DNA of 13,711 nucleotides from an uncultured Pseudomonadota bacterium (GCA_949295395.1 CASFLB010000024.1:1-13711), one strand, 5' to 3'. Positions 5,401 to 12,502 are shown, counted from the stretch's first letter. Program-made: numbers and translations. The notes: generated by a model not told the origin, from the sequence alone.

Positions 5401-6489
5401 ATGAAAAAGACAGTATTAAATTTATCACTCGCAGCGTTATCGGTTATGCTGATAAGCGGTTGCAAATCAAGTTCTGAGGCTTTGTTTCCGACAATTGTTG
5501 GTTCAGAGGATGACTATGCGCGGAACGATATGCCGATATTGGGGACGACAAATTTTGAACCGATAGAAGTTTCAGACGGTAGCGAGACCGGAACTTTTGT
5601 TGGGCAGAAAGTTATATCTTTCCGCAAAGAATTAACCCAACTTCAGGATTCGATACGCACCAACAATCAAGAATTGCAGTCAATCAGAGCTTCTGTAATC
5701 AGCAATGCCTTGCAGTATCATAAAAACATTGGTGCGATTGAAGCAAAATTACAGGTCGGTACAACTCCGGGAAACCCGAACATGTATCAGGTTTTACAAA
5801 GCGCTCAAACCAACATTCAAACCATGAATGTTAATACCGATGCTTTGAACCAGCTTTCAGCCAGAGTCGCCTCTGATGCGGCCATGACCGAATATTTGCT
5901 GGATTCGATACGTGCAGCTTATAGTGTTTCCGGCGCCGTTGATGAAGATCACCGCCAATTGCGGATTCTCGAAAATGAAACCAACCAAACCTCAATCTTG
6001 ATGAACAGCTTGCTGTCAGAAGTTAATGCCGATGTTTCACGCCAACAACAATATGTTGAAACCGCACGTAACTATATCATTGACTTGAACGAGGCTATTA
6101 AGGTTGGTAGCTATGGCGTTGCCAATGCACCGTTAACCAGCAGCATTGTCCGCCCGACAGGAAACGCTCTTCTTGTTGGTAAGCCGATTCCCGTTGCCAG
6201 CGGAAAGCCATTGTTTACAGCCAAATTCAATCGTGACAATGTTAATTACAAAGATGGTCTAGAACAAGTTGTTAATGGCGCGCTGGATAGAAAACCAAAT
6301 GTCTTTTTTGATGTTGTCGCCGTAAGCCCTATGAGCGGTAGTTCAGCCAGCAAAAATATGGCACAGAAAAAGGCCACGGAAATCTTCCAAGAAATGATTG
6401 ATATGGGAGTTAGTGCTGAAAAAATTTCAATTTCATCACGCAGCAGCGCGGATGCCTCTTCAGCCGAGGTTCAAATTTTTGTAAGATAA
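5401..6489 (+). CDS. lipoprotein with coiled-coil region and degenerate OmpA-like C-terminus
   Basis: The 362-residue product begins with a lipoprotein signal peptide: Lys-Lys, a hydrophobic run and lipobox ISGC with Cys21 as the lipidation site. Residues about 70-245 are Gln/Asn/Leu-rich with heptad-like helices (LQDSIRTNNQELQSIRASV and similar), suggesting a coiled coil. The last 90 residues follow the layout of an OmpA-like peptidoglycan-associated domain: a beta strand near NVFFDVVAVSP, a helix NMAQKKATEIFQEMIDMGV, then a strand AEVQIFVR. The usual Asp and Arg that bind diaminopimelate are not obvious. It may be an outer-membrane lipoprotein reaching toward the cell wall; function unknown. 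ATG 5401 has AAAAGG eight bases upstream. It is monocistronic, with a terminator directly after. I recall no gene name. Confidence 0.72.
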   Translation: MKKTVLNLSLAALSVMLISGCKSSSEALFPTIVGSEDDYARNDMPILGTTNFEPIEVSDGSETGTFVGQKVISFRKELTQLQDSIRTNNQELQSIRASVISNALQYHKNIGAIEAKLQVGTTPGNPNMYQVLQSAQTNIQTMNVNTDALNQLSARVASDAAMTEYLLDSIRAAYSVSGAVDEDHRQLRILENETNQTSILMNSLLSEVNADVSRQQQYVETARNYIIDLNEAIKVGSYGVANAPLTSSIVRPTGNALLVGKPIPVASGKPLFTAKFNRDNVNYKDGLEQVVNGALDRKPNVFFDVVAVSPMSGSSASKNMAQKKATEIFQEMIDMGVSAEKISISSRSSADASSAEVQIFVR

Positions 6490-6511
6490 TAAATTAAGTG
6501 CAATGACAAAC

Positions 6512-6546
6512 AAAAAAGCGGTAGGTTTCTCCTGCCGCTTTTTTTT
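6512..6546. terminator. bidirectional intrinsic terminator shared by the lipoprotein gene and tRNA-Ala(CGC)
   Basis: AAAAAAGCGGTAGG (6512-6525) pairs with CCTGCCGCTTTTTT (6531-6544) through one G-U pair around a 5-base loop. A-rich and T-rich flanks let it work on both strands, ending the plus-strand lipoprotein gene and the minus-strand tRNA. The same stem recurs at 13674-13705. Confidence 0.88.
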
Positions 6547-6551
6547 GTAAC

Positions 6552-6627
6552 TGGTGGAGGTAAGCGGGATCGAACCGCTGACCTAATGATTGCGAACCAT
6601 TCGCTCTCCCAACTGAGCTATACCCCC
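6552..6627 (-). tRNA. tRNA-Ala(CGC), copy 1
   Basis: The minus strand gives a 76-nt cloverleaf with acceptor GGGGGTA paired to TACCTCC. It includes the G3-U70 wobble that marks alanine tRNAs, then discriminator A and encoded CCA. The anticodon arm AATGG-TTCGCAA-TCATT gives CGC, reading GCG alanine codons. It is identical in sequence to the copy at 13591-13666. Confidence 0.95.
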
Positions 6628-6640
6628 AGCGATAATGCAG

Positions 6641-6669
6641 ACTATAAAGAATCAAAATCCACTTGTCAA
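6641..6669 (-). promoter_or_regulatory. sigma70 promoter of tRNA-Ala(CGC) copy 1
   Basis: A consensus TTGACA (6669-6664) and TATAGT (6646-6641) are spaced by exactly 17 bases, with the -10 box ending 13 bases before the tRNA. The identical 33-bp block precedes tRNA-Ala(GGC) at 13425-13457, which strongly supports function. Confidence 0.85.
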
Positions 6670-6742
6670 ATAGAAAAAGGAAAAGTAAACCGCATAAAAA
6701 ATAGAGACTTTAATCGATCCCGTCTATCCTCAACACTTACGA

Positions 6743-6767
6743 CAAAACCCACCTTTCGGTGGGCTTC
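6743..6767 (-). terminator. intrinsic terminator of tRNA-Ser
   Basis: On the minus strand AAGCCCACC pairs with GGTGGGTTT around a GAAA tetraloop (stem about 9 bp with one G-U pair) and runs into TTTTGTC. It lies nine bases past the tRNA-Ser CCA. Confidence 0.8.
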
Positions 6768-6775
6768 GTCCTAAT

Positions 6776-6866
6776 TGGCGGATAGAGTGGGATTCGAACC
6801 CACGGTACCCTTTGGGGGTACACACGATTTCCAATCGTGCGCCTTCGACCACTCGGCCATCTATCC
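6776..6866 (-). tRNA. tRNA-Ser(GGA)
   Basis: The minus strand folds as a 91-nt class II tRNA. The acceptor GGATAGA pairs with TCTATCC, followed by discriminator G and encoded CCA. The D arm has GGCCGAGTGG. The anticodon arm CACGA-TTGGAAA-TCGTG gives GGA (reads UCC and UCU). A long variable arm (TACCC...GGGTA) is as expected for serine, and the T loop is TTCGAAT. Confidence 0.95.
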
Positions 6867-6881
6867 ATCATCTCCGCTTAA

Positions 6882-6911
6882 GCTATATTATTAACTCTAT
6901 TTTTGCAACAA
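6882..6911 (-). promoter_or_regulatory. putative promoter of tRNA-Ser
   Basis: On the minus strand TTGTTG (6911-6906) and TATAGC (6887-6882) are 18 bases apart, with the -10 box ending 15 bases before the tRNA. Spacing to the tRNA fits, but the -35 box is weak. Confidence 0.35.
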
Positions 6912-6945
6912 AAATTTTTCTTTTTTTTATTCTCTGTCTTAGGCC

Positions 6946-6974
6946 TTGATTTATCGTTACATTTCCTTTATCTT
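6946..6974 (+). promoter_or_regulatory. putative promoter of the metallophosphoesterase gene
   Basis: TTGATT (6946-6951) and TATCTT (6969-6974) have a 17-base spacer, predicting a start near 6981, about 28 bases before the ATG. Each hexamer matches consensus at four of six positions. Confidence 0.4.
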
Positions 6975-7008
6975 AGACTAAGTTAAATGTCACATAACGG
7001 TCTGTGTA

Positions 7009-7803
7009 ATGAAAAAATTTATTTTATATCTTCTGTTTCTTGGGCTTTTATTACTTTTTTGGGCTTATTTTATAGAGCCAAATTTTTTGAAAGTTAAAAA
7101 GTATCAAATCAAAAATCCTCATCTGTCAGGATTAAAAGTCGTATTTGCCAGTGACTTTCATGTCTCGCCAAAACAAAAAGACTTTTTAAGAAAAACGGTA
7201 TATAAGATAAATCAACAAAATCCCGATATTGTGTTTCTTGGTGGAGACTTTGTCAAAGGGCATCGTAAATCCTCATCTTTGCCTCCCGAACAAATAGCGG
7301 ATGAGCTGGGAAATATTCGCTCAAAATATGGCGTCTTTGCTGTTTTAGGAAATCATGATTGGTGGTATAACGGCGAAGAAGTCGAAGCCGCTTTACGTAA
7401 CAACGGAATTTCAGTTCTAAACAACAAAAACATTCAGATTAACACGCCAGATTTTAATTTTTTTGTTGCGGGTATTGATGATTACACAACCGGAAAATCA
7501 AATTTATCAGAAGCTCTAAAAGATGTAAAACAACCGCTCATTTTATTATCACACAATCCGGATATTTTTCCAAGCGTTCCCCAAGGAGTTGGTTTAACCT
7601 TAGCGGCACACACGCATGGCGGACAAATCACATTGCCGTTTTATGGTGCGGTTTTTACATCTTCTAAATATGGCCGTCGCTACGCCTACGGCCTGATTGA
7701 AGAAGATGACCATCAAATGATTGTAACAAAAGGAATAGGAACAAGCATTTTACCGCTTCGTTTCTTTTGCTCGCCTGAAATTGTTGTCATTGAGTTTATT
7801 TAA
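7009..7803 (+). CDS. membrane-anchored metallophosphoesterase (YaeI/calcineurin-like)
   Basis: The 264-residue enzyme starts with a single hydrophobic anchor (about 3-21) followed by a calcineurin-like phosphoesterase domain. All five metal-binding blocks are present in order. SDFH gives Asp49 and His51, GGDF gives Asp80, and GNHDWW gives Asn115 and His116. SHNPD gives His182, and AHTHGGQ gives His201 and His203. This is the pattern of the YaeI/YkuE group, of which E. coli YaeI acts on membrane lipid phosphodiesters; the substrate here is unproven. The active domain probably faces the periplasm. There is no strong Shine-Dalgarno before ATG 7009, so start confidence is moderate. It is monocistronic and converges on tsf across a shared terminator. 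Confidence 0.9.
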   Translation: MKKFILYLLFLGLLLLFWAYFIEPNFLKVKKYQIKNPHLSGLKVVFASDFHVSPKQKDFLRKTVYKINQQNPDIVFLGGDFVKGHRKSSSLPPEQIADELGNIRSKYGVFAVLGNHDWWYNGEEVEAALRNNGISVLNNKNIQINTPDFNFFVAGIDDYTTGKSNLSEALKDVKQPLILLSHNPDIFPSVPQGVGLTLAAHTHGGQITLPFYGAVFTSSKYGRRYAYGLIEEDDHQMIVTKGIGTSILPLRFFCSPEIVVIEFI

Positions 7804-7810
7804 GTAAAAC

Positions 7811-7840
7811 AAAACCGCTTTCCAAACGGAGAGCGGTTTT
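7811..7840. terminator. bidirectional terminator between the phosphoesterase gene and tsf
   Basis: AAAACCGCTTTCC (7811-7823) pairs with GGAGAGCGGTTTT (7828-7840), a 13-bp stem with one G-U pair and an AAAC loop. It sits between convergent genes and can serve both, ending rpsB-tsf on the minus strand. Confidence 0.85.
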
Positions 7841-7873
7841 AATTTGAAGACCTCTTAAGAAAGAGGAACTTGA

Positions 7874-8800
7874 TTAGTGAGCCAACTGAGCAGCAACTTC
7901 GGCAGCAAAGTCTTCTTCTTTTTTCTGAAGACCTTCACCGAGTTTGAAGCAAACATAGCCAGTCATCTTAATCGGGGCGCCGAGTTCTTTTTCAGCGTCA
8001 GCGATAACTTGTTTAACTTTTTTATCCGGATCCATGATATAAGCTTGTTCTTCAAGAACAACTTCTTCATAGTATTTGCGGATACGACCTTCAACCATTT
8101 TCTCAACAATATTTGCCGGTTTGCCAGAAGCCAAAGCCTGTTCAGAGAAAATAGCTTTTTCTCTTTCCAAAGCTTCAGGAGCAACATCAGCAATGGTGTG
8201 GAACAACGGATTTGAAGCAGCAATGTGCATAGCAATATGTTTGCCGAGTTCACGAAGTTTTTCTTTATCAGCCGGAGATTCTAAAGCAACCAAAACGCCG
8301 ATTTTGCCAAGTCCAGGACGAGTTGCGCTGTGAACGTAAGAGGCAACAACACCGTCTTTAACTTCCAAAGTTTTAGCGCGGCGAAGGTTCATATTTTCAC
8401 CAATCTTGGCAATCATATCAGTCAAGCGCTCGCAGAAAGGTTTGTGAACCTTCGGGCAAGCAAATTTTTTCATTTCTTCAATATCGCCGTTATCCAACAA
8501 GGCAACTCTTGCAGCATCTTCAACAAATTCTTGGAAGATATCATTTTTGGCGACAAAGTCTGTTTCGGAGTTTACTTCAACAACAGCGCCTTTGTTTCCT
8601 TCAACAGCAACAGCAACCAAGCCCTCAGCAGCAATACGGCTTGCTTTTTTGGCAGCAGAAGCCAAGCCTTTTTTGCGCAACCAGTCAATTGCTTTTTCCA
8701 TATCACCTGCGGTTTCGGTCAAAGCCTTTTTGCAATCAAGCATTCCGGCGCCGGTTGTTTCTCTTAATTCTTTTACCTTTGCGGCTGTAATCTCTGTCAT
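7874..8800 (-). CDS. tsf: translation elongation factor Ts
   Basis: EF-Ts is the nucleotide-exchange factor that releases GDP from EF-Tu so it can reload with GTP and aminoacyl-tRNA. The 308-residue product has the N-terminal UBA-like segment (VKELRETTGAGMLDCKKAL, about 9-27). The TDFV motif at 80-83 contacts the EF-Tu nucleotide site, and paired core subdomains follow, with the KIGVLVALES and HIAMHIAASNP segments of the second. Length is close to proteobacterial EF-Ts. The start has AGGG about ten bases upstream. It is 87 bases downstream of rpsB on the same strand, the usual operon order, and ends at a terminator. The frequent pyrH-frr continuation is absent. Confidence 0.98.
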   Translation of the reverse strand: MTEITAAKVKELRETTGAGMLDCKKALTETAGDMEKAIDWLRKKGLASAAKKASRIAAEGLVAVAVEGNKGAVVEVNSETDFVAKNDIFQEFVEDAARVALLDNGDIEEMKKFACPKVHKPFCERLTDMIAKIGENMNLRRAKTLEVKDGVVASYVHSATRPGLGKIGVLVALESPADKEKLRELGKHIAMHIAASNPLFHTIADVAPEALEREKAIFSEQALASGKPANIVEKMVEGRIRKYYEEVVLEEQAYIMDPDKKVKQVIADAEKELGAPIKMTGYVCFKLGEGLQKKEEDFAAEVAAQLAH

Positions 8801-8839
8801 TTTATTTTTTCCCTATTTTCGTGAAATTTTGTAATGGGG

Positions 8840-8865
8840 GCGGCGATATGAATTCATACCGCCGC
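8840..8865 (-). promoter_or_regulatory. rpsB-tsf intergenic hairpin
   Basis: On the minus strand GCGGCGGTATGAA pairs with TTCATATCGCCGC, a 13-bp near-perfect dyad (one G-U pair) centred on GAATTC. No T-run follows in the transcribed direction, so it is more likely a processing or stability element or partial attenuator than a full terminator. Confidence 0.6.
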
Positions 8866-8887
8866 AATTTTGTTTTCTGCCTAAAGA

Positions 8888-9703
8888 TTATTCGGCAGAA
8901 GCTTCTTCCTTGGTTTCAGCTTTTGCTTTGCGCGGAGCTCTTTTTTTGGTTGCTTTGGCTTCGGCTTCAACGCCTTCAACCATTTCTTCAACCTTCAAGC
9001 CCTGAGAAGCGATTTCAGCCTGCATACCATCAATGATGGCAGAAGACATCAATTCGCAATAAAGCTGGATGGCGCGGATAGCATCATCATTACCCGGAAC
9101 CGGCAAATCAACATCATTCGGATTTGCATTGGTATCGGTAATACCGATAACAGGAATACCAAGCTTTTTAGCTTCTTTAACAGCCAAAGCTTCTTTCGGA
9201 GTATCAATAACGAACAGCAAGTCCGGCTGACCACCCATATTCATGATACCGCTCAATTCCTGAGACAGTTTAGCCTGTTCTTTTTTGAGGTTGAGCATTT
9301 CTTTTTTGGTGTAGCCGTCATAAGCGTTCTTTTCTTCCATCTCGTTTAATTTAACCAAACGAGCGATTGATTTATGAACGGTTTTCCAGTTTGTCAGCAT
9401 ACCGCCGAGCCAACGGTAGTTTACATAAAACTGACCGCATCTTTCAGCGTTTTCTTTAACAATGTCTTGAGCCTGACGTTTTGTTCCGACGAACAGAACG
9501 CGACCGCCGTTAGCTGCAACATCACGAGCGGTAGCCAAAGCTGTATAAAGCATTGGATAAGTTTTGCGCAAGTCAATGATGTGAACATTGTCTTTTTTGC
9601 CATAGATATACGGAGCCATCTGCGGGTTCCAACGACGCGCATGGTGACCAAAGTGTACGCCAGCTTCAATCATCTGACGCATTGTAAATGTAGGAAGTGC
9701 CAT
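8888..9703 (-). CDS. rpsB: 30S ribosomal protein S2
   Basis: S2 is a small-subunit ribosomal protein needed for a functional 30S particle. The product from ATG 9703 has 271 residues and begins MALPTFTMRQMIEAGVHFGH, the conserved S2 start. It continues through ARRWNPQMAPYIYG, a VLFVGTKRQAQ segment, YRWLGGMLTNWKT and the strongly conserved PVIGITDTNANPNDVD. The C-terminal 30 residues form a Lys/Ala/Glu-rich tail. An upstream in-frame ATG at 9781 would add 26 basic residues, but ATG 9703 has AAGGAT correctly placed and matches the family start. It leads the rpsB-tsf operon behind a structured leader, suggesting autoregulation by S2 as in other bacteria. Confidence 0.98.
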   Translation of the reverse strand: MALPTFTMRQMIEAGVHFGHHARRWNPQMAPYIYGKKDNVHIIDLRKTYPMLYTALATARDVAANGGRVLFVGTKRQAQDIVKENAERCGQFYVNYRWLGGMLTNWKTVHKSIARLVKLNEMEEKNAYDGYTKKEMLNLKKEQAKLSQELSGIMNMGGQPDLLFVIDTPKEALAVKEAKKLGIPVIGITDTNANPNDVDLPVPGNDDAIRAIQLYCELMSSAIIDGMQAEIASQGLKVEEMVEGVEAEAKATKKRAPRKAKAETKEEASAE

Positions 9704-9845
9704 ATTTTTTATCCTTTTCCGGTTATTCCTCCGCAGATGTTTGGCTTTATTTCTAAAGCACCGGAGCGAAACGGCTTTCATAAACCTTCCGCCTTATCTG
9801 CGTGTGTATTTTGTTAACAATCATCAGAGCACCATTGCTCTGACA
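9704..9845 (-). promoter_or_regulatory. structured rpsB 5' leader, candidate S2 autoregulatory RNA
   Basis: Reading the minus strand, the leader has four paired elements. An 8-bp hairpin, TCAGAGCA/TGCTCTGA with a 4-base loop, spans 9843-9824. A 7-bp closing helix, CGCAGAT/ATCTGCG (9802-9796 with 9738-9732), encloses about 57 bases. Inside it, GGTTT/AAGCC pairs around the in-frame ATG 9781, and GCTTTA-GAAA-TAAAGC forms a tetraloop hairpin (9759-9744). This density of pairing ahead of rpsB fits an r-protein autoregulatory leader. S2-mediated control of rpsB-tsf is established in E. coli; binding here is inferred. Confidence 0.55.
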
Positions 9846-9851
9846 GGGCTG

Positions 9852-9880
9852 TTTTTACTCTTTAATCTTATAAATTGCAA
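9852..9880 (-). promoter_or_regulatory. putative rpsB-tsf promoter
   Basis: On the minus strand TTGCAA (9880-9875) and TAAAAA (9857-9852) are 17 bases apart. This would start RNA near 9845, immediately before the first leader hairpin. The -10 box is weak. Confidence 0.33.
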
Positions 9881-9901
9881 GCATTTTTTTATTTAAAAAC
9901 A

Positions 9902-9923
9902 AAAAAACCCCGCTTAGGCGGGG
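9902..9923 (-). terminator. intrinsic terminator overlapping the end of the 143-residue membrane protein gene
   Basis: On the minus strand CCCCGC (9923-9918) pairs with GCGGGG (9913-9908) around CTAA and is followed by a T7 run. The TAA of the loop is the stop codon of the gene, so the terminator stem encodes its last residues. Confidence 0.85.
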
Positions 9924-10345
9924 AAAAATTCAATAAATTGGAACAAAAAAGCAATACTAAAAGCGACTAGCGCAAAAATTAGTGCGCTTTCAAAGATTTT
10001 GAACCATTCCTGCCGTGTCGGAAGTTTTTCGTCATCGGGAAAACCGGCAATGATAATAACCGCTCCTATCGCTGCATACCAATAGCCTAAATCCAAATAA
10101 AGCGAAAGGCATATGCTCAAACCATAAAAGATAAAGCTTGCAATCCACTTCTGGTGCTTTGGTACAGGGCTTTCGCTCCATGGGTCTAGGGCCAAACTAC
10201 GTTCAAAAAAATAGCCGCAAATCCATAGCACGAGCGATAGCACGGCCACAAGAATCATTTGCTTAAAGTTTACATCAGGGTGAGCGGCGACAATAATTGT
10301 CGATACGATAGAAGCACCAATCAAAAAGATAATTTCTTTTTTCAT
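9914..10345 (-). CDS. small polytopic membrane protein of unknown function
   Basis: The 143-residue product is dominated by hydrophobic helices at about 4-21, 29-47, 67-84, 88-102 and 117-138, so four or five membrane passes in the inner membrane. Short polar links carry ERSLALDPWSESPVPKHQKW and PDDEKLPTRQEW. I recognise no family and see no catalytic motif. The start codon has no Shine-Dalgarno, only an AT-rich stretch. The upstream consensus TTGACA-type promoter and the terminator at its stop codon support a genuine monocistronic gene, divergent from parE. Confidence 0.72.
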   Translation of the reverse strand: MKKEIIFLIGASIVSTIIVAAHPDVNFKQMILVAVLSLVLWICGYFFERSLALDPWSESPVPKHQKWIASFIFYGLSICLSLYLDLGYWYAAIGAVIIIAGFPDDEKLPTRQEWFKIFESALIFALVAFSIAFLFQFIEFFPA

Positions 10346-10378
10346 AATATAATATTTTAATAATTAGACGTTGTTTAC

Positions 10379-10407
10379 TTTTTAATACATATCGAAAATT
10401 TTGTCAA
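10379..10407 (-). promoter_or_regulatory. putative promoter of the 143-residue membrane protein gene
   Basis: On the minus strand a perfect TTGACA (10407-10402) lies 17 bases from TAAAAA (10384-10379). The RNA would start near 10372, about 27 bases before the start codon. Confidence 0.48.
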
Positions 10408-10453
10408 GAAAATTCTGTTTCAAAAAATTTTGTTCTCAATCTGCTTTTCTTGC

Positions 10454-10482
10454 TTGAAAAATAAGGGCTTTTGAAGTATATT
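10454..10482 (+). promoter_or_regulatory. putative sigma70 promoter of parE
   Basis: TTGAAA (10454-10459) and TATATT (10477-10482) have a 17-base spacer, predicting a start near 10489 and a 28-base leader with AAGG ahead of the parE ATG. Confidence 0.55.
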
Positions 10483-10516
10483 GCCCTCAAGTTTTTAGAA
10501 AGTTGTAAGGTTAAAT

Positions 10517-12502
10517 ATGTCTGATTTATTTGAAGCAACCACGGCTGTTGCCCCGTCTTATTCGGCTCAAGATATTGAAGTTTTGGAAGGATTAGAGCCA
10601 GTCCGCCATCGCCCCGGAATGTATATCGGTGGTACGGATGAAACCGCTTTGCACCATTTGGTCGCCGAAATTTTGGATAACTCTATGGACGAGGCGGTTG
10701 CCGGTTATGCCAATCATATTGAGGTGAGCGTTAACGCTGATTTATCGGTTACGATTGCCGATAACGGCCGCGGTATTCCGGTTGACCCGCACCCAAAATA
10801 TCCAAACAAATCTGCGCTGGAAGTTATTATGACGGTTTTGCACTCGGGCGGAAAGTTCGGCGGTGGCGCTTACAAAGTTTCGGGTGGTTTGCACGGTGTC
10901 GGTTTGTCGGTGGTGAACGCTTTATCAGACAAGTTGGTGGTTGAAATAGCCCGTGACAAAAAGCTTTATCGTCAAGAATATTCTAAAGGAAAGCCGTTGA
11001 CCCCGCTTACGTTGGTTGGAAACGCGCCAAACCGCCGCGGAACGTCTATCACTTTTCATGCTGATGCCGAGATTTTTGGCTCTCGTTCTTTTATGCCGAA
11101 CCGCATCTATCGTATGGCGCGCTCAAAAGCCTTTCTGTTTAAGGGCATAAAGATTTTATGGAAATGTGCGCCTGAGCTTTTGGCCGAAGATGACCCGACG
11201 CCAAGAGAGGCAGAACTTCATTTTCCAAATGGTTTGCGCGACTTCTTGAACTACCAAATCGGCAGTCGTGCCACCATCAGCCGCACCATGTTTTCCGGTG
11301 AGGCCGACTTAGCCAATGATGAGGGCAAGGTTGAATGGGCAATTACCTGGCCGGAAGATGAGAACGGCTTCTGCCATTCTTACTGCAACACGGTTATTAC
11401 GCCGCAAGGCGGAACGCATGAACTCGGCTTCAAAACGGCTTTGGTTCGCGGTCTTAAAGAGTATGGCGAGATGGCAAATGTCAAAAAAGCCGCTTCGATT
11501 ACGGCTGAAGACTTTTTGAGCAACGCCTGCATAATGTTATCAGTCTTTATTCGCGACCCGCAATTCCAAGGTCAAACTAAAGACAAACTTACCTCGTCAA
11601 AAGCCATTCGCTTGGTTGAACAGGCGGTTAAAGATTCATTCGACCACTGGTTGACTTCCGATGTTGAAAACGCTTCGGCTTTGCTGGAATATGTGATTGA
11701 ACGCGCCGAAGCCCGCAAAAAGAAAAAAGAAGAAAAGGTTCAAAACCGCAAAGCCCCAACCAAGAAGCTTCGCCTTCCGGGGAAACTGGCAGATTGTTCG
11801 CAAGCGGCGGCCGAAAATACCGAAATTTTTATCGTTGAGGGAGATTCCGCGGGTGGCTCCGCCAAAATGGGGCGTGACCGCGTAACCCAGGCGATTTTGC
11901 CTTTGCGCGGAAAGATTTTGAATGTGGCCAGCGCCTCGCTTGATAAAATCACCCAAAACCAAGAAATTAAGGATATGATTGAGGCTTTGGGCTGCGGCAT
12001 TAAAGAGAACTATGTGGAAGACAACCTCCGTTATGAAAAAATCATCATCATGACCGATGCGGATGTCGACGGTGCGCATATTGCCTCATTGTTAATGACC
12101 TTTTTTTATCAGCAAATGCCAAAGCTGATTGAAAACGGACATCTTTATATCGCGACGCCGCCGTTGTATAAAATCGTGGCCGGCGGCAAAAACTACTACG
12201 CGCTTGATGATATTGAAAAAGACAAGATTTTAGCAAAAGTCGTTAAAGGAAATATAAAGCCCGACATCAGCCGCTTTAAAGGTTTGGGCGAAATGAGTCC
12301 CTTACAGCTTAAAGAAACAACTATGGATAAGAAGAACCGTATGTTGTTGCGTGTGATGTTGCCTGATACCGCTACCGAAGAGGGCAAGGAAGAAGCTTTT
12401 GAAACACGGCGGCAAGTCGAACGCCTTATGGGTAAAAATCCGGAAACACGCTTTAAGTTCATTATCGAACGCGCCAAATTTGTTGACGACTTGGATATTT
12501 AA
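10517..12502 (+). CDS. parE: DNA topoisomerase IV subunit B
   Basis: ParE is the ATPase subunit that partners ParC to decatenate replicated chromosomes. The 661-residue protein has the GHKL ATPase region first: EILDNSMDEA with Asn55, DNGRGIP at 82-88, and the lid GGKFGGGAYKVSGGLHGVG at 111-129. A transducer domain follows. The TOPRIM domain has Glu441 in VEGDSAGGSAKMGRDR, the LPLRGKILNV block and the metal-binding DADVD at 514-518. The C-terminus has RFKGLGEMSPLQLKETTMD, in which LKETTMD favours ParE over GyrB. Absence of the long GyrB insertion and the length of 661 agree. ATG 10517 follows AAGG. It is monocistronic between its promoter and a terminator. Quinolone and coumarin target class. 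Confidence 0.94.
   Translation: MSDLFEATTAVAPSYSAQDIEVLEGLEPVRHRPGMYIGGTDETALHHLVAEILDNSMDEAVAGYANHIEVSVNADLSVTIADNGRGIPVDPHPKYPNKSALEVIMTVLHSGGKFGGGAYKVSGGLHGVGLSVVNALSDKLVVEIARDKKLYRQEYSKGKPLTPLTLVGNAPNRRGTSITFHADAEIFGSRSFMPNRIYRMARSKAFLFKGIKILWKCAPELLAEDDPTPREAELHFPNGLRDFLNYQIGSRATISRTMFSGEADLANDEGKVEWAITWPEDENGFCHSYCNTVITPQGGTHELGFKTALVRGLKEYGEMANVKKAASITAEDFLSNACIMLSVFIRDPQFQGQTKDKLTSSKAIRLVEQAVKDSFDHWLTSDVENASALLEYVIERAEARKKKKEEKVQNRKAPTKKLRLPGKLADCSQAAAENTEIFIVEGDSAGGSAKMGRDRVTQAILPLRGKILNVASASLDKITQNQEIKDMIEALGCGIKENYVEDNLRYEKIIIMTDADVDGAHIASLLMTFFYQQMPKLIENGHLYIATPPLYKIVAGGKNYYALDDIEKDKILAKVVKGNIKPDISRFKGLGEMSPLQLKETTMDKKNRMLLRVMLPDTATEEGKEEAFETRRQVERLMGKNPETRFKFIIERAKFVDDLDI

Larger units (their letters stand above)
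6507..6672 (-). repeat. inverted-repeat arm A: tRNA-Ala promoter, tRNA-Ala(CGC) and terminator
   Basis: On the minus strand this arm reads promoter, tRNA-Ala(CGC), terminator. Its 33-bp promoter segment (6672-6640) is identical to 13425-13457, its 76-nt tRNA to 13591-13666, and its terminator stem closely matches 13674-13705. The partner is in the opposite orientation, so the two form an inverted repeat about 6.8 kb apart, interrupted in the partner by an extra tRNA-Ala(GGC). Confidence 0.85.

Noticed and set aside
6586..6774. 62-codon open frame over tRNA-Ala and the tRNA-Ser terminator
   Set aside because: It begins inside a tRNA and crosses its promoter; shadow of RNA genes.
8330..8767. 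Plus-strand open frames antisense to tsf and rpsB
   Set aside because: They overlap strongly conserved translation genes and owe their length to the codon bias of the sense strand.
11636..12079. 147-codon minus-strand open frame inside parE
   Set aside because: It is antisense to conserved TOPRIM sequence; no ribosome site or promoter.
10517..12502. Possible GyrB instead of ParE
   Set aside because: Length of 661, lack of the proteobacterial GyrB insertion and the LKETTMD block favour ParE.
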